A stretch of 64,000 nt of DNA from Streptomyces buecherae (GCF_014295035.1 NZ_CP060404.1:8348501-8412500); one strand, 5' to 3'. Counted from the stretch's first letter, positions 53,654-62,869 are shown. The notes: a model not told the origin generated them from the letters alone. A program made the numbers and translations.

Positions 53654-54290
53654 GTGATCGTCGTAAGCTCCAGCGGCGAAGACACTAGGGAGGCCGGTAC
53701 GCGTCTTCAGAGCAGCGACGGTGGTGTAGCCCTCGGCAGCGGCTTCGTGCAGCGGGCGGACCTGGTGGTGCGGGCGTCGAGGGCCGGGGCGCCGGCGCTC
53801 CTGGTGGGGGTCGACCGCCGCACCGAGAACGCGCACGAACTGGTCGCCAAGCTGCGCTGGCACTGGGAGTGGGGCCGGCTGCCGCCGAGGGGCGCGTACA
53901 AGCGCACCGTGGGCCTGGTCCGCTCGCGGCCGGACGCGGTCGAGCACGTTGAGCACGAGAAGCGGCTGTGCCGCCGGGTCCACCCGTCGACCAGCCGCGA
54001 GGGCCTGGCGCCCCTCGCGGTCGTGTTCGCGGACGACCACGATCGCGAAGTTCGCGAACGCGGTCGCCGTGCTGGAGGAGGTCGGCCCGCGCCTCGTACA
54101 GTTCCTCGTCGCCCTCTGGAACGGGCCGCGGCCCGTGTTGCGCTGGGCAAGGCGTGGGCGGGCCCGGCATCGGCCACCGAGGCCGCCCCGATCTCGCTCG
54201 CCCCGCAGCCCGCACCGCCGGCGTCCCCGACGAAGCGGCCGGTGCGGGAGCACCCACGAAGTTTGGCTGGGATCGCGCCGCGCCTCGTAG
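53654..54290 (+). pseudogene. Replication-relaxation family protein remnant
   Basis: A fragment of a plasmid/ICE-type replication-relaxation protein. ADLVVRASRAGAPALLVGVD, RRTENAHELVAKLRWHWEWG, RSRPDAVEHVEHEKRLCRRV and REGLAPLAVVFAD lie in one frame; an extra base near 54039 shifts the continuation TIAKFANAVAVLEEVGPRL to the next. The N-terminal winged-helix part is missing. This marks a decayed integrative element. No relaxase, Rep or integrase is found nearby. Confidence 0.65.
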
Positions 54291-54299
54291 GATCGGCAC

Positions 54300-55328
54300 A
54301 TGCTGGCCTTTGTACCGTCGTTCGTCTGCTTCTTCCTGTTCTGCGCTGGGGTGCTGCGAGATCGCCGCCGAGTAAGCAACGCGGTCCTGTTGGGCCTTTC
54401 CGCCGTCTTCGCGGTGTTCGCGCTCTTGCTGCATGTGGCCTCCGGGCGGGCCCAGTTGGGCCGCGATCTGGCCGTCGTGCTGCTGACTCTGGCGGGCGTG
54501 GGGGTTGTCACGCTGGCGTGGTTCCTCATCGCCAACGGGATCACCATGGTTCGCAAGGAGGGCAGAAGCCTGGCGAACTTGCTGTCCCTGGGGGCGGGCA
54601 TCGCCCTGGTCGCCCTGCTCGCGCTGCTGATCACCGCGCTGGTGCTGCACACGCACACGCTTGTGGTGGTGGCGGCGACGGCGGTGGCGCTCGCCGGATA
54701 CGTTGCCTTCCTGTTCCTGTGTTTCCTCGTCTACGGGGGCCTGTACGGGCGTCTGCGCATCCGGCGCCGAGCGGACTACGTAGTGGTCCTCGGCTCAGGC
54801 CTGACCGGCGGCACCACCGTGCCCCCGCTGCTGGCCGCCCGCCTCGACCGGGCCCGGAAGGAACACGCCAGGCTCTCCCGGAAGGGCCGGCGCCCGATCC
54901 TGCTCACCTCGGGAGGACAGGGACCCGACGAGAAGCTGCCCGAGTCCCATGCGATGGCCGACTACCTGGTCACCCAGGGTTTCCCCTCCCACCTGATCGA
55001 ACGCGAGGACCGCTCGACGACCACGGACGAGAACCTGACGTTCAGCAAAGCCCTGATGGAGCGGGCGAATCCGCACTATCGGTGCGTGATCGTCACGAAC
55101 AACTACCACGTCTTCCGCGCCGCGATCACCGCCCGCCGCACCGGCGTCCGGGGTCACGTGATCGGTGCCCCGACAGCCGCGTACTTCTGGCCGAGCGCCA
55201 TGATCCGCGAGTTCGTGGCCCTCCTGGTCGCCTACCGCCGCACCAACGCCGCACTCTTCCTGCTCGTCCTGCTGAGCGGCCTGTTCATCTGGTGGCTGGG
55301 GTGGCCGTCGCCGGGGGCCGTCACATAG
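54300..55328 (+). CDS. YdcF/ElyC-type (DUF218) membrane protein
   Basis: A 342-residue membrane protein. Five hydrophobic helices fill the first 150 residues, followed by a soluble DUF218 domain (about 155-300): ADYVVVLGSGLTGG, PILLTSGGQGPDEKLPES, DRSTTTDENLTFS and VTNNYHVFRAA, and a last helix near the C-terminus (ALFLLVLLSGLFIWWLG). The family is linked with cell-envelope and vancomycin-sensitivity phenotypes in other bacteria (SanA, ElyC); the chemistry is unknown. The ATG at 54300 follows TAGGATCGG. It seems intact amid broken neighbours. Confidence 0.88.
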   Translation: MLAFVPSFVCFFLFCAGVLRDRRRVSNAVLLGLSAVFAVFALLLHVASGRAQLGRDLAVVLLTLAGVGVVTLAWFLIANGITMVRKEGRSLANLLSLGAGIALVALLALLITALVLHTHTLVVVAATAVALAGYVAFLFLCFLVYGGLYGRLRIRRRADYVVVLGSGLTGGTTVPPLLAARLDRARKEHARLSRKGRRPILLTSGGQGPDEKLPESHAMADYLVTQGFPSHLIEREDRSTTTDENLTFSKALMERANPHYRCVIVTNNYHVFRAAITARRTGVRGHVIGAPTAAYFWPSAMIREFVALLVAYRRTNAALFLLVLLSGLFIWWLGWPSPGAVT

Positions 55329-55346
55329 AAGTCGAGTACCTCCAGC

Positions 55347-55387
55347 GGCACGACCGCCCGCCCCCGTCAGGGCCGGGCGGTCGTGCC
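55347..55387. terminator. Hairpin terminator after the YdcF-type gene
   Basis: GGCACGACCGCCCG (55347-55360) pairs perfectly with CGGGCGGTCGTGCC (55374-55387), 18 bases past the stop. Confidence 0.8.
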
Positions 55388-56309
55388 ACCAGCTCTCGTC
55401 GTCGCCAAGTAAGCAGCGTCAGGTCGCTGCCGCAGCGCAGGGCGGTGTCGACAGCGGCGGCGACCTGGTCGGCAGTGAGCTTGTCGCGCCTCGACTGACG
55501 GGTGGCGATGCCGCGCCACTGCTTCAGGCGGTTGACGCACCGCTCGACGATGTTGCGCTGCTTGTAGCCTCGCGGTCGAAGGCTGGCGGTCTGCCGTCCG
55601 TCTGTCCGCGCTGCCGCCGATTGGCCTGCTGATCGGCGCGCTCTGGCATCACCGCGCGGATCCCACGCCTGCGCGGTTGGTCGCGAATCGCGCGGGAGGA
55701 GTACGCCTTGTCGTCCAGGACCAGGTCCGGCCTGGTGCGGGGCCGTCCAAAGGGGCGGGTCACGCGCAGGCGGGACATGACGTCCGTGAAGGCGGGTGCG
55801 TCGCCGGCCTGACCGGCGGTAGGGAAGAACGCCAGCGGTCGGCACCGGCCGTCGGCCGCGAGGTGCATCTTCGTGGTCAGTCCGCTGCGGGGCCGGCCGA
55901 TGGCGTGATCGTTCGGCTCGCCGGCCGGGGCCCCTTTTTGCGAGCTGTGGTCGCGTGCTGGTGTGCGCGCACAATGGTCGGGTCGACCGAGACGGCCCAG
56001 TTGAGGTCTTCGCCGGCGTCTGCCTGTGCGACCAGCGCGGTGAACACCCGCTCCCAGGTGCCGTCGACGGCCCACGTGCGCAGCCGGTTGTAGACACCCC
56101 GCCAGTTGCCGTACTTCTCTGGCAGGTGCACCCACTGAGTACCGGTCTGGAGTGTGAAGGCGATCGCGTCGATCACCTCACGATGATCACGTCAGCGTCC
56201 ACTCCGCTTCGGCGTCCGGTCCGGGAGCAACGTCTCGATCCGCGCCCACTGCGCATCACTCAACGGCACACCCGGACCAACAACCGTTTGATGCAAACGA
56301 AATGGCCTA
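55388..56309 (-). mobile_element. Degenerate IS5-family (IS427-like) element
   Basis: A two-frame DDE transposase in ruins. orfA (from about 56280) reads PLSDAQWARIETLLPDRTPK and then meets a TGA at 56192-56194 where Trp is expected; it resumes as EVIDAIAFTLQTGTQWVHLP. At the A5G4 run (55935-55939 on the plus strand) a -1 shift, probably the programmed one, leads to orfB (NDHAIGRPRSGLTTKMHLAA, DKAYSSRAIRDQPRRRGI). A lost base near 55570 shifts the last part (YKQRNIVERCVNRLKQWRGI). Its right side is cut by the second IS; the left end is lost. Confidence 0.75.
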
Positions 56310-56310
56310 A

Positions 56311-57223
56311 GGCTTGTCTCTTTGGTCAGCGTCGGATCCAGATGAGGATGCCGGCGAGGTGGAAGTGCGGCCTGGTAGGCGATGGCAAGTTTGTCGGTTC
56401 GTGTGGCCAGGCCGCGCCACTGTTTGAGGCGGTTGATGCACCGCTCGACGGTGTTGCGCTGCTTGTAGGCCTCGGGGTCGAAGCCGGGCGGGCGGCCGCC
56501 TTGGCGCCCTCGCCGCAGGCGGTGGCCGATCTGGTCCGACGGCTGCGGGATGACCGCTTGGATTCCCCGGCGCCGCAGGTGGCTGCGGATGGCGCGGGAT
56601 GAGTATGCCCGGTTGGCCAGCACCGCTACGGGCCGGGTGCGTGGCCTTCCGCGGCCGCTGCGGGGAACGCGGATGCGGGACATCACCGTCGCGAAAGCCG
56701 GTGCGTCACCGGCCTGGCCCGCGGTGAGGGTAAAGGCCGATGGCCGTGCACCGCCGTCCGCGGCCAGGTGGACCTTCGTGCTCAGCCCGCCACGTGAGCG
56801 TCCGAGCGCATGATCGGCGGGCTCGCCGGATGGGGCCGCCCCCTTTTGCGTGCTCCGGCGGCATGCTGGTGAGCCCGGACGACTGTGGAGTCCACCGACA
56901 CCGTCCAGTCGATGTCGTCGTCGGCGTCCGCCGCTGCCAGGACAGCGGCGAGGATCGCTTCCCACGTGCCGTCGAGTGCCCACCTGATCAGCCGCTTGTG
57001 AGCGGTCTGGAACGGACCGAGCTCGACGGGCAGGTCCCGCCAGGGCGAGTTGGTGCGGTACTTCCACGCGATGGCCTCAAGCGTGCGGCGGTGATCGGCC
57101 CACCGCCTGCCGCGGACCGGATCAGCCGGCATCAGCGGCTCGATCCGGTCCCACATCGCATCAGTGATCATCAATCGGACGGACACACCCGATCAACTGA
57201 CCAACCCATCAAAGAGACACGCC
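56311..57223 (-). mobile_element. Near-intact IS5/IS427-group insertion sequence
   Basis: A 913-base element. The ends are 14-base inverted repeats with one mismatch (GGCTTGTCTCTTTG at 56311 and the complement of GGCGTGTCTCTTTG at 57210-57223), flanked by CTAA on the left and CTAG on the right, which fits the YTAR target of the IS427 group. It sits upstream of and against an older relative of the same family. Outside the ends the interrupted sequence rejoins as ATGGCCTAGGCGGG. Confidence 0.85.
56330..57186 (-). CDS. IS5-family transposase, orfA/orfB with -1 frameshift
   Basis: orfA starts at 57186 (MSVRLMITDAMWDRIEPLMP, SPWRDLPVELGPFQTAHKRL, WTVSVDSTVVRAHQHA with the first Asp). orfB continues after a -1 shift on the A4G5 run (complement of 56839-56847): ADHALGRSRGGLSTKVHLAA with the DDE region, NRAYSSRAIRSHLRRRGIQA (second Asp position changed to Asn: expected KAYSS/D), and NTVERCINRLKQWRGLATR with the last Glu. 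One extra base near the 3' end (AIAYQAAL, expected HLAGILIW) shifts the tail, so the enzyme may be damaged in its final 10 residues. Confidence 0.75.
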
Positions 57224-57237
57224 CTAGGCGGGATTTA

Positions 57238-57504
57238 CTAGCTGGCGATGATGGCGCCGAGGATCATTCCGCCGATCAGTCCGACGGCACCGACTATCAA
57301 GGCGATGGTGGAAAGCCGTTCGTGTCGGACGAATTTGGCGATGATGGCCAGGACCAGCCCTCCCAGTCCGAACACGATCGGCAGGAAGAGGAGACCGATC
57401 GCCCCCAGCACGATCGCGATGATGCTGAGAACGTTCTCGCTGGCACTGCTCTTGGCCACGGCGTGGCGCTGCCCGACCGGCTGGTTGCCGTACTGCGTAG
57501 TCAT
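57238..57504 (-). CDS. DUF4190-like two-helix membrane protein
   Basis: An 88-residue small membrane protein. A 27-residue polar N-terminus (MTTQYGNQPVGQRH) precedes two helices (VLSIIAIVLGAIGLLFLPIV and STIALIVGAVGLIGGMILGA) joined by a short basic loop (KFVRHERL). The function is unknown; such proteins are common in actinobacteria. The ATG at 57504 follows AAGGAG. The IS lies directly downstream, 15 bases past its stop. Confidence 0.82.
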   Translation of the reverse strand: MTTQYGNQPVGQRHAVAKSSASENVLSIIAIVLGAIGLLFLPIVFGLGGLVLAIIAKFVRHERLSTIALIVGAVGLIGGMILGAIIAS

Positions 57505-57939
57505 CTCTCGCTCCTTCGGCTCGGTCCCTCCAAGATCCGGTCTCAAGGCGACCGGTCTCATGCTCAGTTGCCCCGAACTTCGGGCGTGATGCTGCTCGCG
57601 GACAACCCTAGGGGCTGAGGATGCATCGGGTATCGGTGGCGGGCGGCGGTCAGTGCGCGATCAAGAGGTCTTTCGCACGGTGGCCCTGATTCGCTCGCGA
57701 CGGTGCGCAGGCTGTGGAGAGCCGTCGACCCGGCCTCATAGGCCGGCAGGCGCGCGTCTCGCAGGGCCTGTATCCGTCGACCAGGTGAGCTCGTAGACGT
57801 TGGACGCCGTCTGTACGTGCCTGGCGCGGACGCCGATGTCTCGCTGCCGGGTTGTCCCGCCGGCTACGGCCCAGTGTCATCGGGTCGGTACCGTGCGGCG
57901 GTGCCCCGCGACGCCCGAGCCCTGTCCGACCGCAGCAGC
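57505..57939. other. Intergenic region
   Basis: About 430 bases with the promoter of the DUF4190-like gene at the left. No supported gene; the frames to the right belong to no recognisable family until the istB remnant begins. Confidence 0.35.
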
Positions 57940-58520
57940 GGGCTTCCCGCGGGAGAAGTCGTTGCGGTCCTTCGACTTCGACGCGAACCCGAACATCGAC
58001 CCGGCCACCATCCGTACCCTCGCCAGCTGCGAGTGGATCAAGAAGAGCCAGCCGCTCTGCCTCATCGGCGACTCCGGCACCGGCAAGTCCCACATGCTCA
58101 TCGCTCGCTCTGGGCACCGAGGCCGCGATGGAGGAGGGCTACCGCGTCCGCTACCCCCTCGCCACGAAGCTGGCGATTGAGCTGGTCGAGGCCGCCGACG
58201 AGAAGCAGCTGAACGAGACCATCGCCCGCTATGGGCGCGTCGACCTGCTCTGCGTCGACGAACTCGGATACATGGAACTCGACCGCCACGGCGCCGAACT
58301 CCTCTTCCAGATCCTCACCGAACGCGAGGAGAAGAACAGCGTCGCCATCGCCTCCAACGGGTCGTTCGAGAGCTGGACCGAGACGTTCACCGCCCCCCGC
58401 CTCTGCGCGGCCACCGTCGACCGCCTCACCTGCAACGGCACCATCATCGAGACCGGCACCGACTCCTACCACCTCGCCAGCACCCGAGCCCGAGCCGAGG
58501 AGTCGGCCAAAGCCAGCTGA
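57940..58520 (+). pseudogene. IS21-family istB helper ATPase remnant
   Basis: An N-terminally truncated, frameshifted IstB. FPREKSLRSFDFDANPNID and PLCLIGDSGTGKSHMLIA (Walker A) lie in one frame; one extra base near 58108 moves LGTEAAMEEGYRVRYPLATK, DLLCVDELGYMELDRHGAEL (Walker B) and DRLTCNGTIIETGTDSYHLA to another. The first 60 or so residues and the partner IstA transposase are absent. A palindromic hairpin follows the stop. Confidence 0.8.
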
Positions 58521-58541
58521 CCTGCGCTCGTCCGCTTCAGA

Positions 58542-58563
58542 GTCCGCCGCCCCGGCGGCGGAC
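58542..58563. terminator. Hairpin after the istB remnant
   Basis: GTCCGCCGCC (58542-58551) pairs with GGCGGCGGAC (58554-58563); the tight loop means that the inner pairs will open. Confidence 0.5.
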
Positions 58564-58590
58564 TGATGACTCAGTGAACGAGGGTCTGCC

Positions 58591-58891
58591 TCATTGTTCA
58601 GCGTGGTCGCCGTTCTGCTCGACGGCATCCATGAACCGATCGTGCACTCGCAGCTCACGCCCCCTACCTGGACTCGTCAGGACGATCGTCTTCGCCTCGC
58701 CAAGGGCTTTGGGACCCGCCCCAAGCAACTCGCGCGTGATCACCACCGCATTCGAGCACCTCGACTCGGCGCTCAGTCAGTGACTGCTGCACAGCAGCGA
58801 TCCCGCCATCACCGGTCAGCAGCGGCCGACACTCGTTGACGAGCGCCTCAAGCCGAGCCGTCCTCTCCGGATGCAGCCCACTGATCGCCAT
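58591..58891 (-). pseudogene. Frameshifted small L7/L12-like protein
   Basis: MAISGLHPERTARLEALVNE and GGIAAVQQSLTERRVEVL lie in one frame; after a shift near 58763 the other frame continues with NAVVITRELLGAGPKALGEA and KTIVLTSPGRGRELRVHDRF, ending at 58591. The second part resembles the ribosomal L7/L12 C-terminal pattern (hydrophobic, ITRELLG, LGEAKTIV) found in many small Streptomyces proteins of unknown function. Confidence 0.55.
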
Positions 58892-59326
58892 GCTGTCGCC
58901 CCTCCACCATGCTCAAACTCTTCCTCGATCATCCCGAAGCCAGCAACAACTCGCGATTGGATTGCCACTGAGTAACAGGCGCCGCGAAGGTCGAGTGCCC
59001 TCATTCCTCGTGCACGCTGGCGGGCATGCGGACCGCCAACCGCCTCCCAGACTGCCGTACAAATGCTGTCCTTCGAAGTGAACGAAGCCAGAGCGGGCGA
59101 CCTCGGTGAGGGTGCTGGGGCTGAAGATGACGCGCGTATCGAGCATCTGCAACAACTCGCCCCGGTACGGCTGGCGTTCCAGGCTGCCGCCGACCACGAA
59201 GGCGGTGCAGTACATGCCGAAGAGGGCGCAGGCGGCGGCCAGGGCGGTGCCCTACTGGCCAGCGCCGGTGCGACCAGCTCCCACACGCCCGCCCGGCGGT
59301 AGTGGTAAGCCTGGGCTAGCTGTTCT
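58892..59326. other. Possible decayed leftward gene
   Basis: About 430 bases. A leftward frame (MYCTAFVVGGSLERQPYRGE, LLQMLDTRVIFSPSTLTEVA, FVHFEGQHLYGSLGGGW) looks like real protein, with a hydrophobic start in a neighbouring frame, but the family is not recognised and both ends fail. Confidence 0.3.
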
Positions 59327-60437
59327 GTCCGGGGAGGTTGTGGACAGGTGAGCCAGGTCTCGGTTGTGGGTTGTTGAATGGGTGAGGGCCTTCCGGTTCG
59401 GTGTGGATTGCGACGTCTACACCAACAGAAAGGCCCTCGTGCCCCACCGTAATGCACCCCTGACCGAGACCGGACGCCTGCGCCTGGCCCGCTGCGTGGT
59501 CGAGGACGGCTGGCCGCTTGGGCGGGCCGCCGAACGCTTCCAGGTCTCACCCACCACCGCCCAGCGATGGGCCGACCGCTACCGCACGCACGGAGAAGCG
59601 GGCATGGCGGACCGCTCCAGCCGGCCCCACCACAGCCCTGGCCGCACCCCGTCCCGCACCGAGCGACGGGTCATCAAGGTCCGCCTGCTGTGCCGATGGG
59701 GACCGGCCCGTATCGCGCACTTCCTGCACCTGGTGCCCTCGACCGTGCACCGCGTCCTGACCCGCTACCGCCTGGCCCGCCTGTCCCATCTCGACCGGAC
59801 CACAGGCCGCATCGTGCGCCGCTACGAACGCGAGCGGCCCGGTGAGCTCGTCCACGTCGACATCAAGAAGCTGGGCAACACCCCCGACGGCGGCGGGCAC
59901 AAGGCCCACGGCAGGGCCCAGGGCAGCCGCAACAGCTCCGCCCACCGCGACCCCACCCGGCCCCGCAGGCGCCATGGCCGCCCGAACCTGGGCTACAGCT
60001 ACCTGCACACCGCCCTCGACGACCACTCCCGCCTCGCCTACAGCGAGATTCACACGGATGAGAAGAAGGAGACCGCTACCGGCTTCTGGCAGCGCGCCCA
60101 CACCTTCTTCCACCAGGCCGGGATCACCGTGGAGCGGGTACTGACCGACAACGGTTCCTGCTACCGCTCACGCGACTGGCGCGATGAGCTGGCCCGGGCC
60201 GGCATCACCCACAAGCGCACCCGGCCCTACCGACCCCAGACCAACGGCAAGGTCGAACGCTTCCGCCGCACGCTGCTGGACGAGTGGGCCTACGCCCGCC
60301 CCTACCACTCAGAGCAGGAACGACGTGACGCCTTCCCCGGCTGGCTGCACACCTACAATCACCACCGCGGACACACCGCACTCAAAGGCCAACCACCCAC
60401 CAGCCGCGTCCCCAACCTCACGGATCAGTACACCTAG
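59327..60437 (+). mobile_element. IS481-type insertion sequence
   Basis: The element carries one transposase gene. Imperfect inverted ends are suggested by TCCGGGGAGGTTGTGG (59327-59342) and CCCCAACCTCACGGA (60411-60425). At the right it has cut a TrpB-like gene. No clear target duplication was found, so the limits are approximate. Confidence 0.6.
59439..60437 (+). CDS. IS481-family DDE transposase
   Basis: A 332-residue, apparently intact transposase. N-terminal HTH region: LTETGRLRLARCVVEDGWPL, AAERFQVSPTTAQRWADRYR; a second winged-helix: WGPARIAHFLHLVPSTVHRV. The DDE core (about 140-300) has Asp in ELVHVDIKKLG, Asp in VERVLTDNGSCYRS and Glu in NGKVERFRRTLLDEW. The start GTG 59439 (VPHRNAPLTE) after AGAAAGG matches the family N-terminus; the frame is open 25 codons further up. 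Confidence 0.88.
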   Translation: MPHRNAPLTETGRLRLARCVVEDGWPLGRAAERFQVSPTTAQRWADRYRTHGEAGMADRSSRPHHSPGRTPSRTERRVIKVRLLCRWGPARIAHFLHLVPSTVHRVLTRYRLARLSHLDRTTGRIVRRYERERPGELVHVDIKKLGNTPDGGGHKAHGRAQGSRNSSAHRDPTRPRRRHGRPNLGYSYLHTALDDHSRLAYSEIHTDEKKETATGFWQRAHTFFHQAGITVERVLTDNGSCYRSRDWRDELARAGITHKRTRPYRPQTNGKVERFRRTLLDEWAYARPYHSEQERRDAFPGWLHTYNHHRGHTALKGQPPTSRVPNLTDQYT

Positions 60438-60614
60438 CGCGGTGTTGAGCTTGTGGCTGCCGGAGATGTTGCCGCCCTCGTACTCGACCCAGATCGCCAC
60501 CCGGGCGCCCACCGCCTCCTCGCAGGCGTGGGCCCGCCACAGCGGGGTGGGACGGAAGCGTCGGTAGGCGTCGGCGAACTCCTCGGGGATGTCCCAATAC
60601 TCGCGTGACTGCAC
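60426..60614 (-). pseudogene. TrpB-like (tryptophan synthase beta) fragment
   Basis: About 60 codons: REYWDIPEEFADAYRRFRPT, PLWRAHACEEAVGARVAIWV, EYEGGNISGSHKLNTAL. The last part contains the PLP-lysine motif GSHKLNTA of TrpB-type enzymes. It is cut on the left by the IS481 element and joined on the right to a thioesterase remnant, so both ends are lost. Confidence 0.7.
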
Positions 60615-60639
60615 GCTCTGCGAGTGCGGGCCCAGAGGC

Positions 60640-61142
60640 GGGCGTCGACCGTGCGCTGCGTGCGAGCGAGAGCGTCCGCTCCATATGAGCTGCGGCCTCG
60701 CTCAGAACCTGGCGGCGTACGGCGTCGTAGGCCTTGGGTTCTCTGCCGATTGGCGCCGGACTGCTGTCGACGAGCACCAGATCGGGTGTTTTTCCGCCGG
60801 ACAGCCGCCGCGCCGTCTCGAAGGCGAGCAGCCCGCCGGGGGACCAGCCGACGAACAGGTCGGGACAGGCGGGGAGGACTGCCACCGCCTCGGCGTGACG
60901 GTCGGCCATATCCCGTATGTGGGTATCCGGCTCCTCACCCTCCTCCAGACCGAGCGCCCGTGTACCCGTGTGCCGTACACGGGACCGTGGCGGGAGAGGT
61001 GGGCGATGAGACCAGGTAGGGAAGGAGGCCGCCCCCCCAAGGGGTGAAAGACGACGGTATTGATATCGCCGGCCCGCCTTCCCAGCGGTAACAGCAGCGG
61101 CCCTGAAACGGTCGTCGTTTCGGTCTCCGCGCTGTGGCTCAC
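60640..61142 (-). pseudogene. Frameshifted thioesterase (NRPS type II TE) remnant
   Basis: VSHSAETETTTVSGPLLLPL and NTVVFHPLGGRPPSLPGLIA, HLSRHGPVYGTR begin a thioesterase; an eight-base near-duplication (GTACACGG, about 60960-60980) shifts the frame, and the rest follows as RALGLEEGEEPDTHIRDMAD, PDLFVGWSPGGLLAFETARR (nucleophile motif GWSPGG) and PDLVLVDSSPAPIGREP. The C-terminal third with the catalytic His is gone. It points to a former NRPS-type biosynthetic locus. Confidence 0.7.
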
Positions 61143-61564
61143 GGGAGCGATTCCCCAAGTCGAACCTGCGGTTGGTGCCTGTCGGCCTCGATCGATGGTG
61201 CGTGGAGCGCGGAACGCCATGGGCTGCTCGGGCGGTGTGCCGCGTGCCACCCTTCAGGTGATCCCCGGCATTCGCAGACCCGGATTACCAAGCCCGCGCG
61301 GATCACACACTCCTCAAGATAAGTGTGTCCTGCATCTCATCCTCCGGAGAGTGTGAACATCCAGCTCACCCGCGTGATCGTGCATCGGCCCACGTCACGC
61401 GCACCGAACCGCATCCGATGCTCACGTGGTCGCTGGTGGGCTCTTATGGCGCCCGCTCGGCCGCCCGGGCATACATCCCGCTCAGTGGGAACACCTGACA
61501 TGGCCGACGCTCCTGCCTCCGTTCGGATCGATCTCCCGCCGCCGCGCGGCGAGAAAGGGCCGCA
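61143..61564. promoter_or_regulatory. Upstream region of the ATP-grasp gene
   Basis: About 420 bases without a supported gene; it must hold the promoter for the ATP-grasp/MFS pair. An AT-richer stretch is at 61300-61330. Confidence 0.35.
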
Positions 61565-62869
61565 ATGTCTCACCTCCTCTTCGTGGAAACCACGGGTCCG
61601 GGTGTCCAGGCACTTGCCCACGCGAAGCGAAGCGGTCACACCGTGACCTACCTGCACTGCCCCCTCTGCGACTTCACCGCCACCCCGGCCCAACGCAAGG
61701 AAGCCATCCGGCTCGCCGACCACGCCGCCCCCTTCGCCGATCCCCTGGATGGCGACGCGGTGTACGGAGCACTGCTCGCCTCCGGCGCGGACCCCGGCAA
61801 CGTCGATGCGGTGCTGTCCACACTGAGCTACGGGGCGCAGGCCGCCGCCGACCTCGCCGCCCGCATCGGCGCGCGCGGCACCTCGCCGGCCGGCACCCTC
61901 GCGGCCCGGGACAAGGGCGAGTGCCGCCGCATCCTGCGCGCGCGGGAGGTGCCGAGCGTCGGCTGCCGCGTCGTCACCGACGCCGCCGAAGCGCTGGAGG
62001 CCGCCAAGACAATCGGCTACCCGGTGATCGTGAAACCGGTCCTCGGTATCGGCAAGGCCGTGACCTCCATCGCCCACGACCCTTCCGCCGTGCGTGCCCA
62101 CTTCGCCGCCGCGGTGACGGCTCGCGACGGGCTCACCGAAGGCATGGCCCGGCAGCTCGACGAGCGGTACCTGGTCGAGGAACTGGTGCCCGGGGACCTG
62201 TACTCCGTGGAGGTCGCCGCGTCCGGGGGGTGCCTAGTCCCCCTCGTGTGGGCGAGCCGGAAGGTGAGTCAGGAGAACCCGGTGCTGGAACTGGGATGCA
62301 CCGTCCCGTCCGGGCTGTCGACCGCCGACGAGGCCGCACTCGGTCGCTACGCCGTCGAGGTGTGCCGCGCGCTCGGGTTGGACCTGGGCATCTTCCACGT
62401 GGAGGTGATGCACACCCCCTCCAGCTTCCGGCTCATCGAGGTCAATCCGCGACTGACGGGCGGCTCCCTGCCCGACACCATCAGCGCTGTCGCTGGGGTG
62501 GACATCTTCGCTCTCCTGGTCGACCTGTTCCTCGGCCGGCCCCTGCCTGACGACCCACTGCCCCTGGAGGGTTCGGCTTCGCACTCGTTCCTCGCCGCCT
62601 CGCAGAAGTCCACCGTGCCCGCCCATCTCCCGGACGACTGGGCCACCCCCTTCCTGGGCCGACTCCACTCCGGCTACGCACAAGTGAGGGCTGGTGATGT
62701 GGTGCCGCCCATGCGCACCAACTTCGACTCGTTCGGCATGCTGCGCGCCCTCGCCCGCACGCCCGCCGAGGCCGAGGCAGCCTGCTCGGCGGTCAAGGCC
62801 GACATCGAGGGGCTCTTCGGCTTCACACTCCTGGCCGAGCGTACCCGCACCCCGATTCCGGCCACGTGA
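61565..62869 (+). CDS. ATP-grasp ligase (carboxylate-amine type)
   Basis: A 434-residue ATP-grasp enzyme. N-terminal Rossmann-like domain (LLFVETTGPGVQALAHAKRS), ATP-grasp core about 115-320: RDKGECRRILRAREVPSVGC, GYPVIVKPVLGIGKAVTSI, RYLVEELVPGDLYSVEV, and the metal-binding RLIEVNPRLTGGSLPD. A C-terminal domain follows (DWATPFLGRLHSGYAQVRAG). Such enzymes join a carboxylate to an amine through an acyl-phosphate, as in L-amino-acid ligases. The ATG at 61565 follows GAGAAAGGG. It precedes an MFS transporter by 89 bases, reminiscent of the BacD/BacE pair of bacilysin. Confidence 0.88.
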   Translation: MSHLLFVETTGPGVQALAHAKRSGHTVTYLHCPLCDFTATPAQRKEAIRLADHAAPFADPLDGDAVYGALLASGADPGNVDAVLSTLSYGAQAAADLAARIGARGTSPAGTLAARDKGECRRILRAREVPSVGCRVVTDAAEALEAAKTIGYPVIVKPVLGIGKAVTSIAHDPSAVRAHFAAAVTARDGLTEGMARQLDERYLVEELVPGDLYSVEVAASGGCLVPLVWASRKVSQENPVLELGCTVPSGLSTADEAALGRYAVEVCRALGLDLGIFHVEVMHTPSSFRLIEVNPRLTGGSLPDTISAVAGVDIFALLVDLFLGRPLPDDPLPLEGSASHSFLAASQKSTVPAHLPDDWATPFLGRLHSGYAQVRAGDVVPPMRTNFDSFGMLRALARTPAEAEAACSAVKADIEGLFGFTLLAERTRTPIPAT

